Of a stretch of DNA of 10,397 nucleotides, positions 1-5,246 are shown piece by piece. This DNA is from Oscillospiraceae bacterium (GTDB taxonomy: Bacteria > Bacillota > Clostridia > Oscillospirales > Ruminococcaceae). Within the stretch, counting starts at the first letter, position 1; each line of letters begins with the position of its first letter. Position numbers and translations under genes: made by a program. Location of the stretch: contig JAAVIG010000057.1 of NCBI GenBank assembly GCA_014796735.1, forward strand, positions 1 to 10,397, written 5' to 3'. The notes under the pieces were generated by a model. It worked only from the letters and a program-made list of their open reading frames with translations. It made no database searches and was not told the origin of the DNA.

Positions 1-422
1 AGTCCATCACCGATATAAATACCTATATGTCCCTGCATTCCCACAGCTTCGCCAATTTCAATTTTTGAAAAATCCGTTGAAATATCCGAACATCTGTCCA
101 TCATGGTGTTGCAATCAATATCGGGCACACCGCTATCTTTGTCTTGGTATTTAGCACCGCCGTAAACATCGTTTTTGTCGCCATTCCAGCCCCAGAGCAC
201 GCCTTTGATAAGACATACGCAGTCAAAACCAAAGGTGTCCGCACTCGCCGCCTTTATCATGGCCGTGCGTGCGGGTTGTTTGTTATAAGAGCAGTTTTTG
301 CAGTACCTTTCCTTGTGTTCCGCCTTAAGAGGCGCGCCGAAACAGCCCATTACATAAAGCGTTTTATAATTTGTAGCTATTTTCTTTACTGTTGCCGCCA
401 GTTCTTTACCTGTTTTAATCAT
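1..422 (-). CDS. NlpC/P60-type endolysin, N-terminal part
   Basis: Translation from the ATG at 422 gives 140 residues before the gene leaves the window at the left edge. Key motifs are FGFDCVCLIKGVLWGWNGD (64-82) with catalytic-type Cys68, and GHIGIYIGDG (131-140) with His132, the Cys/His arrangement of NlpC/P60 or CHAP-like peptidases that cut peptide bonds in peptidoglycan. Residues 20-56 (MGCFGAPLKAEHKERYC, then NKQPARTAMIKAA) match the leader common in clostridial prophage lysins of this type. The third active-site residue and any wall-binding repeats lie outside the window. GGAAGG lies six bases before the ATG, inside the end of the holin gene. Adjacent holin genes support the lysis role. 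Confidence 0.9.
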   Translation of the reverse strand, partial: MIKTGKELAATVKKIATNYKTLYVMGCFGAPLKAEHKERYCKNCSYNKQPARTAMIKAASADTFGFDCVCLIKGVLWGWNGDKNDVYGGAKYQDKDSGVPDIDCNTMMDRCSDISTDFSKIEIGEAVGMQGHIGIYIGDG

Positions 423-730
423 TTTTGACCTTCCTTTCCGAATGCCTCATTCATATTTTTAACTGCGCTCTCAATCATCAGATCAACGCTTTCCTCGTCA
501 ATCTTCAGATTTTTTTCTTCAAGGAATTTCAGCACATAGGCTTTCTTTTCCTTGCCCTTTCCCGTTTCCTTGTAAATTTGCTCTGCAGCGGTAACAGCGA
601 TCTTGACCCAAGCGTCGATCTCCTCCCTTTGCGCCGCCGTAGTCTTAGACTTGATCCACGGAACAACAAAAGCGGTAACCACCGCTGCCGCAAGCGCAAT
701 TACAGCGTTAACAACAGGTGTAATATCCAT
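419..730 (-). CDS. LLH-family phage holin
   Basis: This 103-residue protein fits the phage holin LLH family (PF09682): one N-terminal membrane segment (about 5-26, PVVNAVIALAAAVVTAFVVPWI) followed by a long soluble helical region with WVKIAVTAAEQIYKETGKGKEK (41-62) and KKAYVLKFLEEKN (62-74). The family permeabilises the membrane so that endolysin reaches the wall. I chose the ATG at 730, ten bases after AAGGAGG; a TTG at 736 shares the frame but sits only four bases from that site and overlaps the upstream stop. The TGA overlaps the endolysin ATG by four bases, which couples the two. Confidence 0.88.
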   Translation of the reverse strand: MDITPVVNAVIALAAAVVTAFVVPWIKSKTTAAQREEIDAWVKIAVTAAEQIYKETGKGKEKKAYVLKFLEEKNLKIDEESVDLMIESAVKNMNEAFGKEGQK

Positions 731-732
731 TT

Positions 733-984
733 TCAAATATCCTCCTTATTTTCATCGTTAGTTTTATTATCTCCATGCTTGACCTTTCCACCCTTAATAG
801 CCGCCAAAGCAACTATTTCAACCGTCCAAAAGCTGAACCAGCAAGTAGTCAGTGTAGAGGAAATCTCTGCAAGTCCGCAAAACTGCAACGTTACCGCCGC
901 TGCGGTATACAAAGCAACAGCCGTAATAGCGGCGGCTACTATGTAGTTGGAAAAATGTTTTTTACGCTTCCTTTTATGAAACAT
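733..984 (-). CDS. Small two-TM membrane protein, putative holin-like
   Basis: The 83-residue product starts with a basic patch (HKRKRKKHF, residues 3-11) and has two hydrophobic segments at about 14-36 (YIVAAAITAVALYTAAAVTL) and 44-64 (LTTCWFSFWTVEIVALAAIK), then a charged tail (DNKTNDENKED). With both ends expected inside, this resembles a class II holin or a prophage inner-membrane protein common in clostridial lysis cassettes. The start is coupled to the XhlA-like stop; GGAGGGG lies eleven bases upstream. It ends within the leader of the LLH holin gene. Three small membrane proteins in a row make its exact role (holin, antiholin or pinholin partner) uncertain. Confidence 0.7.
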   Translation of the reverse strand: MFHKRKRKKHFSNYIVAAAITAVALYTAAAVTLQFCGLAEISSTLTTCWFSFWTVEIVALAAIKGGKVKHGDNKTNDENKEDI

Positions 985-1226
985 TACTTATGAAACCCCT
1001 CCAAGTCATTTATCCTATGATTTGCGACCTTGATCTCCTCGTCAAAAACTGCGTCCCGCTGTTCCAAGCGGTAGACCCTGTCGATCACCTGATTATGCTT
1101 GTCCACCTTTTTTTCAAGCTGTTCTATACGGTAAGCGGTAAGTCTGCTTGAAGCCAAAATTCCGCCCAACGTCCCCACAAGGGTAAACAATCCTGAAATA
1201 AGGGCAACAATTATTGTACTATCCAT
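984..1226 (-). CDS. XhlA-like membrane-anchored lysis protein
   Basis: This 80-residue protein has one N-terminal membrane segment (about residues 4-26, IIVALISGLFTLVGTLGGIL), followed by a charged region with heptad-like spacing (IEQLEKKVDKHNQVIDRVYRLE) and the segment EEIKVANHRINDLE (63-76). That layout, with the VANHRI(x)DLE ending, is typical of hemolysin XhlA / holin-accessory proteins of Firmicutes prophages, which help release the endolysin. The ATG overlaps the stop of the upstream gene; a weak GGTGGT lies five bases before it, so translational coupling seems likely. Its own stop overlaps the next ATG by one base (TAATG). Confidence 0.8.
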   Translation of the reverse strand: MDSTIIVALISGLFTLVGTLGGILASSRLTAYRIEQLEKKVDKHNQVIDRVYRLEQRDAVFDEEIKVANHRINDLEGFHK

Positions 1227-1638
1227 TGTTTACCACCGCCTTTTCCTCGCTCAATTCCGCAAGCTCCATTCGTATCTCCTCCGCCTGCTTTTCCAGCTCC
1301 GCCAACGTCTCCCTGTCCTCGTCGGTCGCAGTACCCGCCGCAATAGCCCTTAGCGGTCTTATCGCAAGCCTGTCGATCTCGTCAAGCTGCGCCTTAAGCT
1401 CTCCTGTTTTTTCCTCTGCGGTAGGCTCATGTTCCGGAACATCAACGATAACAATATCGATCAAATTCCCCTTTTCGTCCTCCACGGGCTTCCAGCAAGC
1501 CGACGAAAGAATTTTCCTCGCCAATTCCGAATTGTCGTCCACCACCCATTTGGGTTGCTCACAGTTCAAACCCTCAAGGTAATTTTTATTAGGGCAGCCG
1601 CCCGTTATCTGGTAAGTGTGATTTTCAAAAATAATCAT
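1219..1638 (-). CDS. Small protein after the fibre, possible fibre accessory or chaperone
   Basis: This 139-residue protein looks two-part. Residues 1-65 are a mixed domain with WVVDDNSELARKILSSACWK and ending EDEKGNLIDIVIV. Residues 72-134 form a charged helical domain (EKTGELKAQLDEIDRLAIRP, then LRAIAAGTATDEDRETLAEL), a pattern I associate with uncharacterised small proteins at the end of Firmicutes prophage fibre operons. AAAGGA lies six bases before the ATG. Its stop overlaps the ATG of the XhlA-like gene. Its place right after the terminal fibre fits a fibre assembly chaperone, but no known Tfa or gp38 signature is visible, so the role is open. Confidence 0.6.
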   Translation of the reverse strand: MIIFENHTYQITGGCPNKNYLEGLNCEQPKWVVDDNSELARKILSSACWKPVEDEKGNLIDIVIVDVPEHEPTAEEKTGELKAQLDEIDRLAIRPLRAIAAGTATDEDRETLAELEKQAEEIRMELAELSEEKAVVNNG

Positions 1639-1650
1639 GTTTTTTCCTTT

Positions 1651-2760
1651 CTATATAAATTTAAAAGCATAGTACGTAAATGTGTATGCTGACGAAGCAG
1701 AAACCCTCATATTCAATGTTAACGTAGCCGTAGAATCGTCGTTGTTTTTCACAGTAATCGGTTCGTTAGAGCTACAGCTTACTCCGTCTGCGGGTGCCAG
1801 TGTAAAACCGTCAATGGTAGTTCCTCCTCTGTAAGCTATGAACATATCTACATTATGCGGTATTGTAACAGTCTCGGTGCCGAAAAAACCGTATCCGACC
1901 TGTATAGTACCCTTTGTGACCCTTAAATTGAATACGTCATCGGGAATATTGTCAAGTCTTATCTTATCGTCTGCACTCATCAATCCTGACTTCACATTAG
2001 AAGCGACACTATTAGGAATCTTTACCGTTTTTTCATTTATTGCGGTAACATGTCCGCTTGCGTCGGAAACAGGCTGAGAAACACTGAATGTGCCGCCAAA
2101 AGTGGGTGTTTGGTTTGCCGCAGGCACTCCCGTTCTTGCCGTATAAGCAGGGTGAGTGTATACGGTGTCATTGTCATCGCCCCAGATTGCCGTGCCGTCA
2201 GACGACCACCTTAATATCTGCCCACTTTTCCCGCCTGCGGGAATGTGCTTGTTTCCCGCCATGGTGGGGTGGGCATAGTTGTTCGCGTTTGTATCGATCC
2301 CGTCAAGCTTTTTCTTGTCATTGGCACTCATAAATCCCGCCGTTGACTGTGTAACCGCCGAGTGGGAGTGATTTCCCGCCGCCCTACTGCTCCAATCTGC
2401 CCTTTCATCAGAAGTAATATGCTTTACATCATCCTTAAGGTGCGAAATCAGCTCGTTAACCGCTTTCGCAAGCTTACCAAATAATGTACCCGATTTTCCC
2501 CCACTTGAAAGAGGAGTCAAGTCCTTTGATTCTTCAAACTCAAAAGACTGTTCGCTAACGGGAATATAGGGGGTCTTCTTCATTTGTCCGTTGTCCGCCG
2601 AATCCATAATTGGAATATAGTCACCTGCCGCGGGCCTTTCCTTTATCTCGGAGCCGTCCTCAATGTTACCAAGGCGGGTAACAGGAAAGTCAAGGGTGTC
2701 CTCGCCTTCCTCGGTTTTTCCTGTCAAAACAACATCACGTTCTTTAAGCGACATAGCCAT
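1651..2760 (-). CDS. Large tail fibre / receptor-binding protein
   Basis: This 369-residue protein is the longest fibre here. Residues 3-66 align without gaps to the 271-aa fibre (43 of 64 identical by hand), and 91-135 align again (FGKLAKAVNELISHLKDDV, HITSDERADW, GNHSHSA). The shaft then carries two copies of a fibre module, GFMSANDKKKLDGID (142-156) and GLMSADDKIRLDNI (259-272). Between them lies a region with GGKSGQILRWSSDGTAIWGDDNDT and repeated TYxHP-type strands. Residues 278-369 are a beta-rich terminal domain (VGYGFFGTETVTIPH, MFIAYRGGTTIDGFTL, ATLTLNMRVSASSAYTFTYYAF) and the best candidate for a host-binding tip. GGAGGAG lies seven bases before the first ATG, so the MAMS start is preferred over the MS start two codons later. 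Confidence 0.88.
   Translation of the reverse strand: MAMSLKERDVVLTGKTEEGEDTLDFPVTRLGNIEDGSEIKERPAAGDYIPIMDSADNGQMKKTPYIPVSEQSFEFEESKDLTPLSSGGKSGTLFGKLAKAVNELISHLKDDVKHITSDERADWSSRAAGNHSHSAVTQSTAGFMSANDKKKLDGIDTNANNYAHPTMAGNKHIPAGGKSGQILRWSSDGTAIWGDDNDTVYTHPAYTARTGVPAANQTPTFGGTFSVSQPVSDASGHVTAINEKTVKIPNSVASNVKSGLMSADDKIRLDNIPDDVFNLRVTKGTIQVGYGFFGTETVTIPHNVDMFIAYRGGTTIDGFTLAPADGVSCSSNEPITVKNNDDSTATLTLNMRVSASSAYTFTYYAFKFI
2571..2680 (-). repeat. Fibre N-terminal DNA repeat, copy 2
   Basis: This is the second copy of the 110-base direct repeat described at 4353-4462, in the same orientation and the same reading frame. The copies are 1782 bases apart, a multiple of three. Recombination between them would join the start of the 271-aa fibre to the body of the 369-aa fibre in frame. 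Confidence 0.85.
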
Positions 2761-2764
2761 TGTT

Positions 2765-3202
2765 TTACTCCTCCTTGTTGCTTCCGAGCAACTCTCTCAC
2801 CTGCTCTCGCAGCTTCATTAATTCTGACTGATTTTCTTCATTGTCCTGCTTGAGCCGTTCCAGTGAAAGCTCTGTGTCGGACTTCTGCGCGACGCATAGG
2901 AAGAAAACTTTTGTTCCGTTCTCAGGGACTGTTTTCATTCCCATTCCTGTGACGATCGTGAAATTGAAATGCGAGTATTGCTCCACAACTTCATCTGTCT
3001 CATCGTTAGTTTCTGTCAGGATTAGTTCTGACAAGTTCTCGGGAACAGCTATGGACGACAAGGTATCCATACTCACCTCGTCATATGGGAACCAAATCTC
3101 AAAACACGTCCGATATGCGTTTTGAATTATCTTGTCACTGTTCCAAACAGATATGATGGGAAGTACTGTCCCATTCGAGAATTTGATAGTTTGCTTTGTC
3201 AT
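2765..3202 (-). CDS. Fibre-block protein with beta N-terminus and C-terminal coiled coil
   Basis: This 145-residue protein opens TIKFSNGTVLPI, a pattern seen in small proteins of Firmicutes phage tail-fibre regions whose function is not known. Residues 1-108 appear beta-rich (FEIWFPYDEV, SHFNFTIVTG, GTKVFFLCVAQ). Residues 109-139 are a heptad-rich coiled coil (LSLERLKQDNEENQSELMKL), suggesting oligomerisation. AGAGGTGAG lies four to five bases before the ATG. Its TAA lies inside the AAGGAGGAGTAA leader of the 369-aa fibre, so the two genes are tightly linked. It sits between the two paralogous fibres, which suits a fibre connector or assembly factor, but this is inference from position. No enzymatic motif is visible. 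Confidence 0.7.
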   Translation of the reverse strand: MTKQTIKFSNGTVLPIISVWNSDKIIQNAYRTCFEIWFPYDEVSMDTLSSIAVPENLSELILTETNDETDEVVEQYSHFNFTIVTGMGMKTVPENGTKVFFLCVAQKSDTELSLERLKQDNEENQSELMKLREQVRELLGSNKEE

Positions 3203-3250
3203 TTATCTCACCTCTTTATTAAACATTATAGTTTCACCGCCAGACTTCCG

Positions 3251-3709
3251 TCACATCGTGATGATGCTGAAAGTAATAGCATAAGAGACCTCTGTATTAG
3301 CTATCTGTCGAGGACCTTTTAACTTAAACGAGTATGTCCCAGCGGGCAGTGATATTGAGCCGGAATAAGAGATACCTGTCTTCACGTTCGCACTGCATAC
3401 TTCAGTAGTCACATCGTTGCAAATAGCATTCAAAGTCATTGAAGATCCAGCGAGACACATACCTGATACTACAAGGACAGCTGATACTGTGCAAAACGTG
3501 GGAATGACTATATCTTTAGCAAGTATAATTCCGGTATCACTGGCTGCGACAGTGCCTTCTATTGGTGATGGTAATGCACTATGTATTTGTTTTAGTGTAC
3601 CATTCACGTTTGAATAAACTTCCTTTAATTCCTTCAGGGTACCACTCACGTCCGAATAAACCTCATAGAAATCCTTTAGGGTACCACTTACGTTTGTTGT
3701 GATGGCCAT
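3251..3709 (-). CDS. Tandem-repeat protein of the fibre block, possible fibre tip
   Basis: This 152-residue protein has no family I can name with certainty. Residues 6-47 are three tandem 14-residue units (NVSGTLKDFYEVYS, DVSGTLKELKEVYS, NVNGTLKQIHSALP), predicted helical and amphipathic, so probably a trimerising or coiled stalk. A PSPIEGTVA linker leads to a beta-rich domain of about 100 residues with alternating hydrophobics (IILAKDIVIPTFCTVSAVLV, ISYSGSISLPAGTYSFKLKG) and four cysteines, reminiscent of a carbohydrate-binding beta-sandwich. GGGGGTGA sits four bases before the ATG at 3709; an in-frame extension upstream overlaps the previous gene and lacks a site. By eye the base composition is less rich in GCC/CCG runs than the neighbours, perhaps a sign of exchange. 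A TGA ends the frame, but the same frame stays open to the next gene's start. Confidence 0.75.
   Translation of the reverse strand: MAITTNVSGTLKDFYEVYSDVSGTLKELKEVYSNVNGTLKQIHSALPSPIEGTVAASDTGIILAKDIVIPTFCTVSAVLVVSGMCLAGSSMTLNAICNDVTTEVCSANVKTGISYSGSISLPAGTYSFKLKGPRQIANTEVSYAITFSIITM
3569..3694 (-). repeat. Three 42-base tandem repeats coding for 14-residue units
   Basis: Reading on the minus strand, units run 3694-3653, 3652-3611 and 3610-3569. Each begins (A/G)ACGT(A/G)A(G/A)TGGTAC and keeps the reading frame. Units 1 and 2 share a TGGTACCCT core and a GA(G/A)GTTTATTC end; unit 3 has drifted most in its second half. They code for the SGTLK-type repeats of the 152-aa protein. Confidence 0.9.
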
Positions 3710-3720
3710 AATATCACCCC

Positions 3721-4536
3721 CTAATATCTCCCATACCAACAACCGGACGGGCATGTCGAAGTAGTCGGTAAAGACGATCCAGTTTTGAGAAGATTGGGAC
3801 CCGCAGCTCCTGTGTCGCCTTTGTCACCCTTAGCCCCTTTGAGATTTTTGAAAACAAAATTAAACACTTTAGCTGTATTGCTTCCGCTTGCGGTAACTGT
3901 AACGGAAGGAGTTCCGACATTTGCGTCAACAGTCGCAGTAGGTGTGCCAAAACCCGCCGCCGCGCCATTAGTACCATTCGTTCCATTTGTTCCGGGGTCG
4001 CCCTTGTCTCCTTTCGGAATAGTAAGGTTGAGCGTAGTCACAGTGCCGCTTGTAGAAGCTGACGCTGCGGCGTTGCTTCCCGCAGCCCCCGTTGTAACAG
4101 TACCTATCTTGATATTGGTAAGCGCGCCCACATCAGCAGCCGTGTGCTTGTGATTTCCCTCCGCTTTCCCGTTCCAAGTATTTCTCTCCTCTGTCGTTAT
4201 GTGCTGTACCTTGTCTTCAAGGTGCGAAATCAGTGCGTCAACGGCTTTAGCAATTTTACCAAAAGCAATTCCCAATTTTTCTCCCGTTACCATTTTTGCG
4301 AGAGCTTCTATATTGGTGTATGTAGGCTTTTGATCGTTTATAAGAACATAGTGGGTCTTCTTCATTTGTCCGTTGTCCGATGAATCTATAATCGGAATAT
4401 AGTCGCCTGCCACGGGATTTTCCTTTATATCGGAGCTGTCCTCAATATTGCCGAGGCGGGTTATTGGCATATCAATTGTTGTGTCTCCTGCGGCATTTTT
4501 TCCCATTAACACCACATTGCGCTTTGATACTGACAT
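3721..4536 (-). CDS. Collagen-like tail fibre protein, paralogue of the 369-aa fibre
   Basis: This 271-residue fibre has an N-terminal half (1-135) paralogous to the fibre at 1651-2760: TRLGNIED, AGDYIPI, DNGQMKKT, then FGKIAKAVDALISHLEDKV and HITTEERNTWNGKAEGNHKH. That half is probably the baseplate-anchoring part. Then come two beta modules each leading to Gly-X-Y triplets: GDKGDPGTNGTNGTNG at 176-191 and GAKGDKGDTGAAGPN at 234-248. Such repeats make trimeric collagen-like shafts. The end is abrupt: only 23 residues follow, with TCPSGCWYGRY at the terminus, so no obvious receptor-binding head is present. AAAGGAG lies five bases before the ATG. The TAG stop is followed at once by the ribosome binding site of the 152-aa gene, which may provide a separate tip (inference). 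Confidence 0.88.
   Translation of the reverse strand: MSVSKRNVVLMGKNAAGDTTIDMPITRLGNIEDSSDIKENPVAGDYIPIIDSSDNGQMKKTHYVLINDQKPTYTNIEALAKMVTGEKLGIAFGKIAKAVDALISHLEDKVQHITTEERNTWNGKAEGNHKHTAADVGALTNIKIGTVTTGAAGSNAAASASTSGTVTTLNLTIPKGDKGDPGTNGTNGTNGAAAGFGTPTATVDANVGTPSVTVTASGSNTAKVFNFVFKNLKGAKGDKGDTGAAGPNLLKTGSSLPTTSTCPSGCWYGRY
4353..4462 (-). repeat. Fibre N-terminal DNA repeat, copy 1
   Basis: By hand alignment this stretch matches 2571-2680 at 96 of 110 positions with no gaps. It includes an exact run of 27 bases (4353-4379 against 2571-2597). It encodes the part of the shared fibre anchor that contains TRLGNIED, AGDYIPI and NGQMKKT. Confidence 0.85.
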
Positions 4537-4550
4537 TTCTTCTCCTTTCC

Positions 4551-4604
4551 AAAAGCAGTATCAAAGCGGCATTACCGAAGTACAATGCCGCTAAAACTGC
4601 TTTT
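4551..4604. terminator. Two-tier hairpin in the gap before the collagen fibre gene
   Basis: Two nested inverted repeats are exact. The outer arms are AAAAGCAGT (4551-4559) and ACTGCTTTT (4596-4604); the inner arms are AGCGGCATT (4565-4573) and AATGCCGCT (4584-4592). In the minus-strand RNA the loop can close as a C-UUCG-G tetraloop. On the plus strand the stem runs into TTTTTT, so it is a better intrinsic terminator for antisense transcription than for the operon, where only four U and then GG follow. In the operon direction it ends two bases before the AAAGGAG site of the 271-aa fibre. It may be a weak terminator, an RNA-stability element or a scar of module exchange. Confidence 0.6.
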
Positions 4605-4627
4605 TTCTATTCTTATGCTGTGCATTT

Positions 4628-5218
4628 TCAAGTGGTTTCCTGTTCTACCACCTTAATAAACATCTCCCCCTCTTTCAGATCGTCGGGTACCTCAGCACCG
4701 TATCTGACACCGCTAAGCCTGTCAAGCTTAGTCTTATCCTCTTTGGACATCAATCCGTCGGAATCAGCGGTGGCTGTCTTGGTCCCTGCGTTCCAATTTT
4801 CCACCTGCTCGGCTGTAATGTCGGGAAGTGCTTCAAGCTTTTTCTTAAGAATGGTGGTGAAGTCCTCGGCAGAAAGCCCCTTGCCATCCTCCTTATCAAC
4901 CTTATTTCCAATAGCCGCATTAAGTGCCGCCGCAGCGTCCTCATGAGTAGCGATATAGTCTGCGATTTCCTTAAGGGTGTCGTAAGTTTCGGGTGCTCCG
5001 CCTATAAGCTCGGATATAGCGGTGCTGATTTTTGCGTCAACTGCTTCGCCATTAGTCTGGTTTGACATTTCTGCAAAAATAGATGCAAGAGCCGCGCTGA
5101 GTGTTACCTCCTTTCCTTTGTAGGTAACGGTGGTGTTTTCGCCGTCGGAACAGGCTATAAGCTTCTGTACCTCCCCGTTTATCATAATTGAATCTAAAAC
5201 AAATTTTGTATTTTCCAT
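4628..5218 (-). CDS. Fibre-like structural protein with phage shaft motifs
   Basis: This 196-residue protein combines a beta-type N-terminus (KFVLDSIMINGEVQKLIAC, a GENTTVTYKGKEVTL strand pair) with a helical mid-section. Residues 70-89, ELIGGAPETYDTLKEIADYI, are a widespread motif of phage fibre and head-fibre proteins. The second half carries ITAEQVENWNAG and the fibre module GLMSKEDKTKLDRL (155-168), also found in the large fibre at 1651-2760. The C-terminus (YGAEVPDDLKEGEMFIKV) looks like a small terminal domain. AAAGGA lies eight bases before the ATG. The gene follows the collar-type fibre after 28 bases and precedes the hairpin-containing gap. It is probably an accessory fibre or a connector; adhesin activity is not demonstrated. 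Confidence 0.75.
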   Translation of the reverse strand: MENTKFVLDSIMINGEVQKLIACSDGENTTVTYKGKEVTLSAALASIFAEMSNQTNGEAVDAKISTAISELIGGAPETYDTLKEIADYIATHEDAAAALNAAIGNKVDKEDGKGLSAEDFTTILKKKLEALPDITAEQVENWNAGTKTATADSDGLMSKEDKTKLDRLSGVRYGAEVPDDLKEGEMFIKVVEQETT

Positions 5219-5246
5219 AATACTCGTCCTTTCTCGTTGGAGTTTT

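Noticed and set aside
425..946. Long plus-strand open frames, including those near 425-946, 3785-4153, 7161-7628 and 7903-8331
   Set aside because: They lie opposite clearly coding minus-strand genes, have low-complexity or Cys/Ser/Arg-rich translations, lack ribosome binding sites and show no family features.
3203..3226. Seven-codon leader ORF (MFNKEVR) before the 145-aa gene
   Set aside because: It has only a mediocre binding site and is better explained as the tail end of the open frame behind the 152-aa stop codon.
3700..3760. Frameshift joining the collagen fibre to the 152-aa protein
   Set aside because: The junction has a normal TAG followed by a good GGGGGTGA site and an ATG. No slippery run or overlapping homology suggests that one gene was broken.
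3714..3986. Minus-strand open frame of 90 residues overlapping the end of the collagen fibre
   Set aside because: It is an alternate frame of the Gly-X-Y repeat coding DNA, with no start site of its own. The collagen fibre frame explains the region.
1651..4536. Diversity-generating retroelement target in the fibre tips
   Set aside because: No reverse transcriptase, no template/variable repeat pair and no adenine-biased codon block were seen. The only long repeats are the fibre anchors, at N-termini rather than C-termini.
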